Assembly: GCA_020742515.1 (NCBI GenBank)
Contig: DYWT01000288.1
Coordinates: 1-41,683, forward strand
Origin: Sporosarcina psychrophila
GTDB lineage: Bacteria; Bacillota; Bacilli; Bacillales_A; Planococcaceae
Direction: 5' to 3'
Length of the DNA stretch: 41,683 bases
The notes below the pieces were generated by a model. The model did not search any database. It had not been told where the DNA came from and saw nothing but the letters and a program-made list of their open reading frames with translations. The position numbers were made by a program, and so were the translations under genes. Positions 17,085 to 26,299 of the stretch are shown in pieces. Each line of letters begins with the position of its first letter. The first letter of the stretch is position 1.

Positions 17085-18899
17085 TTATTTTGTTGCTTTA
17101 TATTTTTCCAAATACTCTTTTGCCTTTGCAGAGTCCGCAACAAGTTCATTACCTGTATTCACAAGTGGGCTTACTGTGGAAAATGCTTTTTTCTTATTCC
17201 CTTGGTAATAGCTTAAGAATTCGTCTTGGTTAATTGAATAAAGCACTGCTTTTCTTAAATCCTCGCTTGTTGCAACTTCGCGATTGGCCGTGTTGAATAG
17301 CAAATACGAAACTGCATTGCTATCATTCTTTTGCAAGAACAGCTTATCATCATTCTCAACAAGATCATACTTTGTTTCCGGTACACCATTGAATAAGTGA
17401 ATTTCACCATTTCGTAATGAAGATAATGCACTATCCGCATCTGCAATGAAACGCACAATGACATTTGAAATAATTGGTTCAAAATCCGTACCAGGTCGGT
17501 ACGCAGGATTTTTCACGAAATCTGCTTCGTAGTCATTCTTTTTCACCAAAATATAGGGTCCACTTGCATACAGTGTATTGTTGTAGCTTGCACCTTCCGT
17601 AACTGTATTTTGATCACCGTATGGAATATCCTTGTTCACATCAAATGCCGCAACATCATAAGTGTTAATACTTTCAACTTGTTTTTTCGAAACAATTCCA
17701 GCAGATTGATGTGCTAAATAATTCAAGACTTGTGGGAATGGTTCAGTTGTCGTCATTTTAATAACTTGGTATTTTCCTTCTTTACTGTTTGCCTTAGTTT
17801 TGTCCCCCACAAGTTCTGAAATTTTTACGTCCAAACCTATTTCAAGCGCTTCTTTGACCGTACCACTACCATCTGACTGTTGGATTTGATCGAGAGCAGC
17901 AAGATCTGTTACAACTTCTGCGTCTTTAATATGCTCATGCAGACTGTATGTCCGGTGATCAGGAACAGAGTCTTTGTCTTTTGCACGATTTAACGAGAAG
18001 ATAACATCATCTGCCCCTACGCGCTCTCCGGTATCCACAGCCTTCCCATCTGCAACCGCTGCAAAGTTGATGTCATCTCGAAGAATAAAATAGTACTCCG
18101 AATTTCCTTCAGCGATACTGTGATTATAAGATAGAGAACCATCTGAAACGACAACATCATCATCCGTAAGATTTACAAGTCGAACATATAAATTAGTGTT
18201 TAACGTATTAATGGAACCGTCATTTCCTTTAATCGGGTCAAGAGATGTCAGTGCACCCAACGCTTGCTGCATAATTAAAGGTTCTGTCTCTCTCATAGAC
18301 GCATCATTAAAGTCAATTGTTTCCCACGCAACCGCACGTGATTTTGCGAGTCGAACCGTATCTACATTCAGCACTTCCTTATAAACACCTTGTGCTTTGA
18401 ATGAATTGTAAAGCGGCGCAATATAGGCTTTCTCCGTAACAAGCTGTTGTTCCAACTGCTTATAGGTCTCAACAAATTCATCCGGCGTTTCTGTACTGGC
18501 TTTATCGACTAATTCATCAACTACAGTATCTGCTAAAATACTATAATCGCCGCCTGTTTTGAATAAAGAACGGACTGCATAATCTGGATTTCCAGTAACT
18601 GTTGTCCAACTAGATACAGCAACATCATAATTCCCAGCATCTTGTTGGGCTTTGAAACTGCCATAATCGGGCTGAATATTTAATTTTACTTCAAATCCAT
18701 TTTTCGTCAATTGATCCCGTACGATATTCATGTCCTCTTCACTAGAACTCATACCAAGAACTTCAATTTCAGCTTTTGTATCGTCTTTAATGCCACCTTT
18801 AACTGTATCCTCTTTTTCGTTGACATCCGATTTCGTTTGCACACAGCCAGTTAAAACCAATATCACTATCAATAAGACTGGAAATAAAACTTTCTTCAT
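17085..18899 (-). CDS. Solute-binding lipoprotein, SBP_bac_5 (peptide/nickel type), apparently circularly permuted
   Basis: This 604-residue lipoprotein has its signal peptide ending in VLTGC (Cys19). The family order is changed. Residues about 42-196 look like the C-terminal part of an OppA/DppA-type protein: IVRDQLTKNGFEVKLNI, then GNYDVAVSSWT, then VVDELVDKAST, then AYIAPLYNSFKAQGVYKEV. Residues about 203-604 look like the N-terminal and central part: QALGALTSLDPIKGNDGS, RDDINFAAVADGK, RVGADDVIFSLNRAKD, GPYILVKKNDYEADFVKNP, then LRKAVLYSINQDEFL. It ends at AKAKEYLEKYKATK, where normal members continue into their C-terminal lobe. All parts appear once, so this is a permutation, not a duplication. 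The gene has an AGGAGG site. It follows two permease genes and delivers the ligand, perhaps a peptide, nickel or opine-like compound (inference). Confidence 0.88.
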   Translation of the reverse strand: MKKVLFPVLLIVILVLTGCVQTKSDVNEKEDTVKGGIKDDTKAEIEVLGMSSSEEDMNIVRDQLTKNGFEVKLNIQPDYGSFKAQQDAGNYDVAVSSWTTVTGNPDYAVRSLFKTGGDYSILADTVVDELVDKASTETPDEFVETYKQLEQQLVTEKAYIAPLYNSFKAQGVYKEVLNVDTVRLAKSRAVAWETIDFNDASMRETEPLIMQQALGALTSLDPIKGNDGSINTLNTNLYVRLVNLTDDDVVVSDGSLSYNHSIAEGNSEYYFILRDDINFAAVADGKAVDTGERVGADDVIFSLNRAKDKDSVPDHRTYSLHEHIKDAEVVTDLAALDQIQQSDGSGTVKEALEIGLDVKISELVGDKTKANSKEGKYQVIKMTTTEPFPQVLNYLAHQSAGIVSKKQVESINTYDVAAFDVNKDIPYGDQNTVTEGASYNNTLYASGPYILVKKNDYEADFVKNPAYRPGTDFEPIISNVIVRFIADADSALSSLRNGEIHLFNGVPETKYDLVENDDKLFLQKNDSNAVSYLLFNTANREVATSEDLRKAVLYSINQDEFLSYYQGNKKKAFSTVSPLVNTGNELVADSAKAKEYLEKYKATK

Positions 18900-18929
18900 G
18901 AACTTTTTCCTCCTTCATCTTGTGTTCAG

Positions 18930-20426
18930 TTAGTCTAACTTTGGATCTAATGCATCCCGCAGGCCGTCTCCTAAAAAGTTGAAAGACAGAACAAGTGCAA
19001 TGATGGCAAGCCCTGGAAAAATAGCCAGATAGGAATGAGATTCAAGATAAGTGCTGCCAATTTTCAGTATATTCCCCCACTCCGGAATATGCGGCTCTAC
19101 GCCAAGCCCTAAATAACTTAAACTACTTGTCGCAATTACCGCGCTCCCTATTGTCAATGTCGACTTAACAATCATCGGTGCAAGTGAATTCGGCACAATC
19201 TGTTTAAAGATGATCGAGAAATCCGATGTGCCAAGTGCACGCGCTGAATCGACAAAATCATAGTTCGATACCATTAATACATTCGCCCGCATCGTTCTAG
19301 CATATGTCGGGATGGACCCAACGCTGAGTGCGATAATAAGATTTGTTGTATTGGCGCCAAAAGCTGCAATAATGGCAATTGCCAGTAGGATTCCGGGAAT
19401 GGCATATAAAACATCAAGCAGACGCATAATGATATTATCCGTCCGATTGCTGTAATAGCCGGCAATCGCCCCTAAAAACCCTCCGATAATTGCTGGAATC
19501 GCAGTGGATGCAAACCCAACCAGCAAGGATATCCTAGCTCCAAATATAATTCTTGAAAACAAATCCCTACCAAAATTATCTGTTCCTAATGGATAAGCAA
19601 GACTTGGGCTCTGCAACAGATTCCCATAATCATTATCTACGGCAAACTCATAATCAAAGGTGAACTTACTAACGACCGAGATTGTCAGCAGTAGGATAAT
19701 GAATAACAAGCCCATGCCTGCTGTGGAGTTGCGTGTAATTTTCCCCCACATCGTGTTCCATTTTATAATTCTTGATCGATCACGGCTTTTCGATTTTAGT
19801 AACAAACTATATCCTAGAAGTAGCGCAAAAACATTACCAGATAATGCGGTAATAATCGCTACGATAGCAATAATGGACATAACCGGTGAAGCCGTTGTAT
19901 CATCGACAAATTTGATTACAAGAATTAACGCAACAAGATAAAAAATTGCAATTCCTATTAAAATACTCATCGCCGGTAAAAAAGTATCTGAAACATACGG
20001 CTTAAATAAATTAAGTGCAGATATCGCAATCACAAAAATCTGCGTTAGAAGCATATAAACGGCAAATGTATACTCCGGTGTTTTTTTCTTGTTTATCAAA
20101 CTAAATGCAAATGCTGTTGTGAAAATATTCCCTGTACACAAGCTGAATAATTGAATAAAACCAAAACGCCTTGTCACATTTTGAATTTCACCATACCTTA
20201 TTAGATCTCTTTTCACCTTCCAAGTAATAACCACTTGAATAAGCATGAACAAAGCATAAGCAATAGAAAGGATAAACATATTCCAATTTACATCGCCAGA
20301 TTTAATATCAAAACTGTTCGAAAGAAAAATCACTGTTAAGACCAAGGTAATAATCCATGTGAAAACTGATTGTGAATATTCCCCAGACAATTTTACGGCA
20401 TGTCTTTTCATCGATGTTGCTTTCAT
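18930..20426 (-). CDS. ABC importer permease, DppC/OppC-like, with six-span N-terminal extension
   Basis: The 498-residue protein has a C-terminal DppC domain (about 235-498) with the hallmark YPLGTDNFGRDLFSRIIFGAR and the EAA loop (DSARALGTSDFSIIFKQIVPN). Before it lie about 230 extra residues with some six hydrophobic spans (near 20-40, 48-68, 90-110, 118-138, 148-172 and 180-205). Ordinary DppC proteins are about 300 residues and lack these spans. I start it at the ATG at 20426, 6 bases after AGGTG, rather than the GTG six bases earlier. It lies 13 bases after the DppB-like gene and 30 bases before the binding protein gene. The added domain has no similarity I recognise; it may hold an accessory or regulatory part. 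Confidence 0.88.
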   Translation of the reverse strand: MKATSMKRHAVKLSGEYSQSVFTWIITLVLTVIFLSNSFDIKSGDVNWNMFILSIAYALFMLIQVVITWKVKRDLIRYGEIQNVTRRFGFIQLFSLCTGNIFTTAFAFSLINKKKTPEYTFAVYMLLTQIFVIAISALNLFKPYVSDTFLPAMSILIGIAIFYLVALILVIKFVDDTTASPVMSIIAIVAIITALSGNVFALLLGYSLLLKSKSRDRSRIIKWNTMWGKITRNSTAGMGLLFIILLLTISVVSKFTFDYEFAVDNDYGNLLQSPSLAYPLGTDNFGRDLFSRIIFGARISLLVGFASTAIPAIIGGFLGAIAGYYSNRTDNIIMRLLDVLYAIPGILLAIAIIAAFGANTTNLIIALSVGSIPTYARTMRANVLMVSNYDFVDSARALGTSDFSIIFKQIVPNSLAPMIVKSTLTIGSAVIATSSLSYLGLGVEPHIPEWGNILKIGSTYLESHSYLAIFPGLAIIALVLSFNFLGDGLRDALDPKLD

Positions 20427-20439
20427 TTTCACACCTACT

Positions 20440-21861
20440 TTACGATTGTTTCATTTTGGAACGAATACGTGGATCAAGGAAAGCATACAAAATATCGATA
20501 AGTAAATTGACCAGCGAAATGGTAATAGCAATATAGACGACCCCACCCATAATGGCGGGAATATCCGGAATGAACTGCTTATCAACAATATAGCTACCAA
20601 TCCCCTTGATATTAAAAACTTTTTCCGTCACAGCTGCTCCGCCCAACATGCCCCCAAATAAGAGACCAATGACTGTAACAACCGGAATCATTGCATTTCC
20701 CACCGCATGCCTCCATAGTACTTGGCGTTTGTTTAACCCTTTTGCTTTGGCAGTAATAATATAATCTTCATGAATGATCTCCAATAAAGAAGAGCGCATC
20801 ATCCTAGCCACAGATGCTGTCAGCCCCGTTCCCAGTACAACAATCGGCATAATCATCGACAACCCATTCTGTGGGCTGTACGTAGCAGGCAACCATTGAT
20901 GTTTTATCGAAAAGTTCAAGATAAAGATGAGTCCTTGCCAAAAGTTTGGGATTGACAGACCTATCAACGCAATGAACATAAACGTATAATCCAGAAAAGA
21001 GTTTGGCTTTGTCGCAGAAATGATCCCAACTGGAATCGCAATCATAATTGCCATTAACACAGAATACATTGCAATTGTAAATGTGACTGGAAATTTATTT
21101 GCAATACTTGCTGCCACATCTTCATTCCCGGCAAAAGATGCACCAAGATCGAATGTTGCAATCCCCTTAACAGCGTTCCACAATTGCTGCAAGTAAGGTA
21201 AATCCAATCCATACAAATGATTAAATGAAGTAATTTGTTCTTTTGTTGCAGAGACACCAATAATATTTGAAGCAGGGTCAAATGGTGATATGTAGAGAAT
21301 TGTAAAAACAAGAACAGCAACACCCGCAATAACGAAAACGCTTTGCACAAGTCTTTCTACTATATATTTAATAAACGGATTACTAAGCAAGAATAGTAGA
21401 ACATACATGAAAATACCAGGAACAAAAGAAACAAGTAAGAAGGAAGGTCGAGCAAATAACGACTCAAAATAGGTGGAATAGCTTGGCTTTCCTATCCCTT
21501 TTCGTCCAACAATCTCATCCGTCTTTTCGATTGTTTTCTTTTCAAATTGTTCTTCAGCCAGTTGAGTAGCTTGCTGATTTGTTTTCTCTTTGTTTACTTC
21601 CTCCTTAAAAAAAGCCTGTTTCCTAAGCAATTGCTCTTTATACAAACCTAGTAAATCTTCCTTGTGACCAGTTACGATCATTTCGCTCTTCACTTCTTCC
21701 AAGGTAGAAAAATAGGTATGATCCTTTCTTTTAAATAAGTAGAAAAAATAAGTTATCAAGTGAATTGGAAGCCCGGCTAGTAAAAGCAAGCTCTTATACA
21801 TCCATCTCCCTTGCATCTTCCTATGGGATCGCTGTAAGATATCCGACACCCCCTGTCCCAT
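20440..21861 (-). CDS. ABC importer permease, DppB/OppB-like, with N-terminal extension
   Basis: In this 473-residue protein the DppB domain covers about 163-473: IVERLVQSVFVIAGVAVLVF, the loop with GLDLPYLQQLWNAVKGI, and the EAA motif DYIITAKAKGLNKRQVLWRHAVGNA. The first 160 residues are extra. They hold a span near 24-43, a charged, probably coiled-coil cytoplasmic stretch (about 48-135; many E, K and Q, as in EEVNKEKTNQQATQLAEEQ) and a second span near 138-158. Usual DppB proteins are about 310 residues. A GGGAGGAGG site precedes the ATG. It is the first gene of the permease-permease-binding protein operon and is divergent from the fused ATPase gene 124 bases away. The coil could contact the ATPase or the other extended permease (inference). 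Confidence 0.88.
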   Translation of the reverse strand: MGQGVSDILQRSHRKMQGRWMYKSLLLLAGLPIHLITYFFYLFKRKDHTYFSTLEEVKSEMIVTGHKEDLLGLYKEQLLRKQAFFKEEVNKEKTNQQATQLAEEQFEKKTIEKTDEIVGRKGIGKPSYSTYFESLFARPSFLLVSFVPGIFMYVLLFLLSNPFIKYIVERLVQSVFVIAGVAVLVFTILYISPFDPASNIIGVSATKEQITSFNHLYGLDLPYLQQLWNAVKGIATFDLGASFAGNEDVAASIANKFPVTFTIAMYSVLMAIMIAIPVGIISATKPNSFLDYTFMFIALIGLSIPNFWQGLIFILNFSIKHQWLPATYSPQNGLSMIMPIVVLGTGLTASVARMMRSSLLEIIHEDYIITAKAKGLNKRQVLWRHAVGNAMIPVVTVIGLLFGGMLGGAAVTEKVFNIKGIGSYIVDKQFIPDIPAIMGGVVYIAITISLVNLLIDILYAFLDPRIRSKMKQS

Positions 21862-21931
21862 TAAATAAAACCTCCTCCCTAAATTGCATAATCCCTATCT
21901 GTAAACTATACTATATGTAATGAACACAATA

Positions 21932-21960
21932 TTGTCAATTCTATTATTTATTGTTACTAA
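21932..21960 (+). promoter_or_regulatory. Likely sigma-A promoter of the fused ATPase gene
   Basis: TTGTCA (21932-21937) and TACTAA (21955-21960) are separated by 17 bases, a good -35 and a moderate -10. Transcription would begin near 21967, after the upstream ATG at 21920. This supports the TTG at 21986 as the translation start. Confidence 0.5.
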
Positions 21961-21985
21961 ATATGTCTACAGGAAGGTGTCTACA

Positions 21986-23725
21986 TTGGATACTATTTTA
22001 AAAGTTACCGACTTGCATGTCTCTTTCGTAACCCGAGAGGAGGATTTCAATGCAGTACGTGGTGTTAGTTTCGAAGTTAAGAAGGGTGAAACGCTAGGAA
22101 TCGTGGGTGAGTCTGGCAGTGGAAAAAGTGTGACAGCCCGCTCTATAATGCGCCTCCTTCCTTCTCCCCCTTCCTATATGAAAGAAGGCACAATCGAATT
22201 CCAAGGTCAGAACCTTACGCAAAAAACTGAAAAAGAGATGGAAAGCATTCGCGGTCGAGATATTAGTATGATTTTTCAGGATCCCATGACTTCTCTCAAC
22301 CCAACTATTAAAATTGGAAAACAAATTGCTGAAAGTTTGATGAAGCACCAAAATCTTTCGAAGCGAGAAGCCAAAAAAGAAACACTTGATCTACTGAAAC
22401 TAGTGGGGATTCACAATGGCGAAGCACGGTTCAGTCAATACCCTCATGAGTTTTCGGGAGGAATGCGCCAACGCGTGATGATTGCCATCGCACTTGCCTG
22501 CCGCCCTTCGCTTCTTATTGCAGATGAACCGACGACCGCACTTGACGTAACAATCCAAGCTCAAATATTAAACTTAATGAAGCATATGCAAGAACGTTTC
22601 GGAACATCCATTATCCTAATCACACATGATCTTGGGGTAGTTGCTGGGATGTGCGACCGGGTTGCTGTTATGAAGGATGGAGAAATTGTTGAAACCGGAA
22701 CTACAAACGAAATTTTTGAGGATCCGCAGCATACTTATACGAAGAAGCTATTGAACGCGCTGCCAAGATTGGATGAAAAGAAAAAGACTAAAAAACCTCC
22801 CCTTATTAAAGATGGGATAAATTCTACCACCCCTTTACTTGAGGTAAAGTCCTTAAAGCAGTATTTTGATGCTGGAAAAGGAAACTTGACGAAAGCTGTT
22901 GATAGCATCAGTTTCCATATTCAGCCCGGTGAAACACTTGGGCTGGTTGGCGAATCTGGATCAGGAAAATCCACAACAGGTCGTGCCATTTTGCGCCTTC
23001 ATGAACCAACTGATGGTGACGTGCTTTACCAAGGAATGGCTGTGAATAGATTATCAAAAAATGAAATGAAAACAATGCGACGTCATATGCAAATGATTTT
23101 CCAAGATCCTTATTCATCCTTAAACCCACGCTTTAAAGTACTTGATATTATCGGTCAGGCGCTGGATATCCATCGATTAAGCAAAAACAATGAAGAACGT
23201 AAAAAAAGAGTGGAGGAATTACTCGTTATGGTCGGATTGGAGCCATCACATGCCATGCGGTATCCACATGAGTTTTCAGGAGGACAACGTCAACGAATCG
23301 GTATCGCACGTGCATTGGCCGTAGAACCTGATTTCATCGTCTGTGATGAGCCTTTATCAGCACTCGATGTATCAATTCAGTCACAAATCGTAGAATTACT
23401 GGAAGACCTTCAACATCGCTTGGGATTAACCTATCTTTTCATCGCTCATGATTTATCGATGGTCAAACATATCAGTGACAGAGTCGCAGTCATGTATGCT
23501 GGAAAAATTGTTGAGCTTGCCGAAAGTGAAGAATTATACAACAATCCGCAACATCCATATACAAAATCATTGCTTGCCGCTATTCCAATTCCAGATCCCC
23601 GTATCGAATCGAAGAAAAAGCGAATTCTTATGGAAGAACATACAACAGAAGACCGCTACCAACTGGAAAATTCTGAATTTGTTGAGGTATTCGATGGACA
23701 TTGGGTAGCCGTTCCTATTAAATGA
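21986..23725 (+). CDS. Fused double ATPase of the peptide-type ABC importer (DppD-DppF fusion)
   Basis: This protein of about 579 residues carries two complete Opp/Dpp-type nucleotide-binding domains. The first has Walker [14 protein letters not shown], signature FSGGMRQRV and Walker [13 protein letters not shown]. The second has Walker [14 protein letters not shown], signature FSGGQRQRI and Walker [13 protein letters not shown]. Each is followed by the oligopeptide C-terminal segment ([34 protein letters not shown]). Separate DppD and DppF proteins are usual; fusions such as GsiA and YejF are known. I start at TTG 21986 ([13 protein letters not shown]), with AGGAAGG about 8 bases upstream. 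An in-frame ATG at 21920 lies upstream of the likely promoter and encodes hydrophobic sequence foreign to the family. It powers the divergent permease genes. Confidence 0.92.
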   Translation: MDTILKVTDLHVSFVTREEDFNAVRGVSFEVKKGETLGIVGESGSGKSVTARSIMRLLPSPPSYMKEGTIEFQGQNLTQKTEKEMESIRGRDISMIFQDPMTSLNPTIKIGKQIAESLMKHQNLSKREAKKETLDLLKLVGIHNGEARFSQYPHEFSGGMRQRVMIAIALACRPSLLIADEPTTALDVTIQAQILNLMKHMQERFGTSIILITHDLGVVAGMCDRVAVMKDGEIVETGTTNEIFEDPQHTYTKKLLNALPRLDEKKKTKKPPLIKDGINSTTPLLEVKSLKQYFDAGKGNLTKAVDSISFHIQPGETLGLVGESGSGKSTTGRAILRLHEPTDGDVLYQGMAVNRLSKNEMKTMRRHMQMIFQDPYSSLNPRFKVLDIIGQALDIHRLSKNNEERKKRVEELLVMVGLEPSHAMRYPHEFSGGQRQRIGIARALAVEPDFIVCDEPLSALDVSIQSQIVELLEDLQHRLGLTYLFIAHDLSMVKHISDRVAVMYAGKIVELAESEELYNNPQHPYTKSLLAAIPIPDPRIESKKKRILMEEHTTEDRYQLENSEFVEVFDGHWVAVPIK

Positions 23726-23763
23726 TTTGAGACTGTATGAATTATCGTTTCGTACTTAACACT

Positions 23764-23810
23764 AAAAAAGCAATCTGACCTTTTCATATGAAAGGGCCAG
23801 ATTGCTTTTT
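23764..23810. terminator. Bidirectional terminator between the ATPase and kinase genes
   Basis: AAAAAAGCAATCTG pairs with CAGATTGCTTTTT, with an inner CCTTT/AAAGG stem and a TTCATATG loop region. T runs on both strands serve the convergent gene ends at 23725 and 23908. Confidence 0.85.
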
Positions 23811-23907
23811 ATAATGACGAAAATCAGGATAATATAAGATGTTAATGATTTTCTTTAATTTATTCGTACAACAACTCAAGTTCTTCATTAAATAGTCGGA
23901 CATCACT

Positions 23908-24999
23908 TTATCGTCCCGGCAATACAATCCAAAATGTATTAGTATTTCTCATCGTATCAATCCCTATCTTTCCTTGGTGATGACGTTCTACGATTTCCTT
24001 TGAAATCGCTAGTCCTAATCCTGAACCACCAGTCAATCGGCTACGAGAAGAATCAAGTCGGTAGAACCGCATGAATATCTTTTCCCTTTCGTTAACTGGT
24101 ATAGGATTACTGGGTCCTGTTATGGAAATACAATAATCTTTCCCTTGTTTTTTCCCTGTTACTAAAATTGGCCCGATTCCTTCATAATACAGCATAGCAT
24201 TTTCGAGCAAGTTGCTAATGACTTGTTGTATACCTTCAATATTAATATATAGTTTACATGATTCAACCTCTACTTGTATCGGTATACTTTTCTGCATCAA
24301 GGCCCTATCAAACATTGCAACACATTGAGTTAGCAGGCTTTCTATTTCATGTGTTTCTTTTTTTACAACCGATTGGGTGGATAAGTAATCCCATTCCTTT
24401 AATTGTTCAAGTTGCTCAATCATTTGTGATAATCGGCTTGATTCCTGATGAAGGGATGCAAACAGGACTTTATCGCCCACTATATCTCCATCCTTCAATG
24501 CTTGCAGATAACCATTTAAGTTTGATAAAGGAGTTCTTATTTCGTGGGAAAGATCTGAGACCAGTTTTTTTCGTTGTAGTTCATTCGTTTGTAACTGTGC
24601 AATCAGCCCATTATATTGTGTAACCAGTTGACCAATTTCATCTTGTTTATAAACTTTCACGGGTTCCGGGTAGTGTCCGAGCTTCAGCTTTTCTGTAGAT
24701 TGAATCAAGCTTCGGATTGGTTTGATTAAGCGTTTTATTAAATAAAAATGTAGAAAACTTCCTACAAAAGCAGCAGCAATCATGAATATCCATAAGTAAT
24801 TTAGAAGTATACTGTTAAATCGCTGTTGGGTTCTGCCATCTAGATCTCCCACTCCAGCTGCCAGAAAACAGGCTGTATTATAGATAGCCCATCCACTGAT
24901 GGCCGTTGCGGTCACGATAACTACAATGTTTAAAAACGTTAAACGCCAAAGGAATCCAGAAGGGATTAATGTGGTAAAATAGTTATTTATTCGTGACAA
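23908..24999 (-). CDS. Sensor histidine kinase (HAMP, HisKA)
   Basis: This kinase of about 363 residues has a membrane span near residues 20-40, a short outer loop (about 45-65) and a second span near 65-88. A HAMP region follows (IKRLIKPIRSLIQSTEKLKLGHY). The H box is LVSDLSHEIRTPLSNLNGYL, with His as phosphoacceptor, and the N box is QQVISNLLENAML. The F and G boxes are MRFYRLDSSRS and GGSGLGLAISKEIV. I start it at TTG 24999, which gives a 17-base overlap with the regulator gene. An ATG at 25089 would give an unlikely 107-base overlap. The outer loop is too small for a large ligand, so the signal may arise in the membrane. Adjacent redox genes suggest envelope or thiol stress (inference). 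Confidence 0.85.
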   Translation of the reverse strand: MSRINNYFTTLIPSGFLWRLTFLNIVVIVTATAISGWAIYNTACFLAAGVGDLDGRTQQRFNSILLNYLWIFMIAAAFVGSFLHFYLIKRLIKPIRSLIQSTEKLKLGHYPEPVKVYKQDEIGQLVTQYNGLIAQLQTNELQRKKLVSDLSHEIRTPLSNLNGYLQALKDGDIVGDKVLFASLHQESSRLSQMIEQLEQLKEWDYLSTQSVVKKETHEIESLLTQCVAMFDRALMQKSIPIQVEVESCKLYINIEGIQQVISNLLENAMLYYEGIGPILVTGKKQGKDYCISITGPSNPIPVNEREKIFMRFYRLDSSRSRLTGGSGLGLAISKEIVERHHQGKIGIDTMRNTNTFWIVLPGR

Positions 25000-25678
25000 A
25001 TTTATACCCCATTCCCCTGACGGTTTGTACTCGTTTCGGGTTCGCTGGAAAATCTTCAATCTTTTCACGAAGCTTCTTAATATGCGCATCGATCGTTCGA
25101 TCCATTACAGTATGCTCCTCGTTTGGATAAATCATCGTAATGAGCTGTTCTCGTGACAAAACTATATTCGGATTTTGCATAAAGTAATGAAGAAGACTAA
25201 ACTCGAACTTTGTCAATTTTATGTCTTTACCGTAAAGCAAAACTTGACCTTTATTCGGCATTATACATAGCCCTTCAGCTACAATCTTTTGACAAAAGTG
25301 ACTTGTGCGGCGTAAAACTGCTTCTACTTGCGCGATAAGCTCGTTTGGGTCAAATGGCTTTGTCATATATGCATCTGCACCTAAATTTAAGCCTGAAATT
25401 TTATCGTCAATTCTTGCTTTAGCTGACAGCATAATAACCGACACATTATTTTGATCTTGCTCAAGAATCCATTCATAAAATTCCTCGCCACTTATTTTGG
25501 GGAGCATTAAATCTAATATTAGTAGGCAGGGCTGATGTTCCAGAAAAACTGCTTTCGCATCTTCTCCATCACATGATTCCACAACTTCATAACCATTTTT
25601 CTTCAAATAAATCGCAATTAATTCCCGAATCATTTTATCATCTTCGACAACCATAATCGTTTGTTTCACACGAATCAC
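24983..25678 (-). CDS. OmpR/PhoB family response regulator
   Basis: This 231-residue regulator has a receiver domain (about 6-120) with acidic pair ED at 12-13, phosphoacceptor Asp56 in LLILDLMLPK, and Lys in YMTKPFDPNE. A winged-helix output domain follows (about 130-230): LTKFEFSLLHYFMQNP, LSREQLITMIYPNEE, TVMDRTIDAHIKKLREKI and VRGMGYKF. It is paired with the overlapping kinase gene. It lies 31 bases after the ResA-like gene, so the system appears to be the 3' part of the membrane protein-CcdA-ResA operon. Confidence 0.92.
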   Translation of the reverse strand: MIRVKQTIMVVEDDKMIRELIAIYLKKNGYEVVESCDGEDAKAVFLEHQPCLLILDLMLPKISGEEFYEWILEQDQNNVSVIMLSAKARIDDKISGLNLGADAYMTKPFDPNELIAQVEAVLRRTSHFCQKIVAEGLCIMPNKGQVLLYGKDIKLTKFEFSLLHYFMQNPNIVLSREQLITMIYPNEEHTVMDRTIDAHIKKLREKIEDFPANPKRVQTVRGMGYKFVTNK

Positions 25679-25708
25679 CCCGCTACTAGTTTACACGACA
25701 GAAGGAAC

Positions 25709-26281
25709 CTATTGCATCATTTCAAATCCCTGGACCATAAAGTCATAATTCAAGGCACCCATTACAACAGATTGAATACGACCATTTGAATCAATCATAA
25801 ATGAGGTAGGATAAGCTACAATCTGATACTGATTTGATATAGCAGATTCTTCATCCAATGGAATAGTCAACGTCAGCTTCAGTTCGTCGACAAACTTTTG
25901 AACGTTTTCTAGACTTGATTCTGTACCAAGTAAATTTACAGCTAAAATCTGCACATCCTTATCCCTCTTGAATTTTTCCATATCAGGCATTTCTGCACGG
26001 CATGGCGGACACCATGTTGCCCAGAAGTTAAGCATGACCCGTTTCCCTTTATAATCGGACAACCTTACTGTCTCACCATCCAATGTCTTAAGTTCAAAAT
26101 CTGGAGCTAATTGCCCCTTACGAATCCCCACTTCATTGGATTCAACGGATTCTTCTTTGATGTTAGCATCTTCATATTCAGATGTTTTTATATTGCCTCC
26201 ATCATCAGTTGAAAGAAAGAACTCATATACAGCCCACCCAAGCATTCCCACTACAATCAAAATAAGTATTGCCTTTTTCAT
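25709..26281 (-). CDS. ResA/TlpA-like membrane-anchored thiol-disulfide oxidoreductase
   Basis: The 190-residue protein has an N-terminal membrane anchor (about 3-23) and an acidic linker (25-50). The thioredoxin-like AhpC/TSA-Redoxin domain follows, with DFELKTLDGETVRLSDYKGK and the active site WATWCPPCRAEMP (Cys91, Cys94). The CPPC pair fits ResA, which reduces apocytochrome c or other outer-face thiols. The cis-Pro loop is present as VAYPTSFMID. Electrons would come from the CcdA protein encoded just upstream (18 bases apart). I do not assign the symbol because several paralogues (ResA, StoA, TlpA) share these features. Confidence 0.87.
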   Translation of the reverse strand: MKKAILILIVVGMLGWAVYEFFLSTDDGGNIKTSEYEDANIKEESVESNEVGIRKGQLAPDFELKTLDGETVRLSDYKGKRVMLNFWATWCPPCRAEMPDMEKFKRDKDVQILAVNLLGTESSLENVQKFVDELKLTLTIPLDEESAISNQYQIVAYPTSFMIDSNGRIQSVVMGALNYDFMVQGFEMMQ

Positions 26282-26299
26282 TTAGCATTACCTCCATTT

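Noticed and set aside
20000-20432. Possible separate membrane protein gene making up the N-terminal part of the DppC-like protein
   Set aside because: There is one continuous frame with no internal start with ribosome site near residue 235, so a fused extension is the simpler reading.
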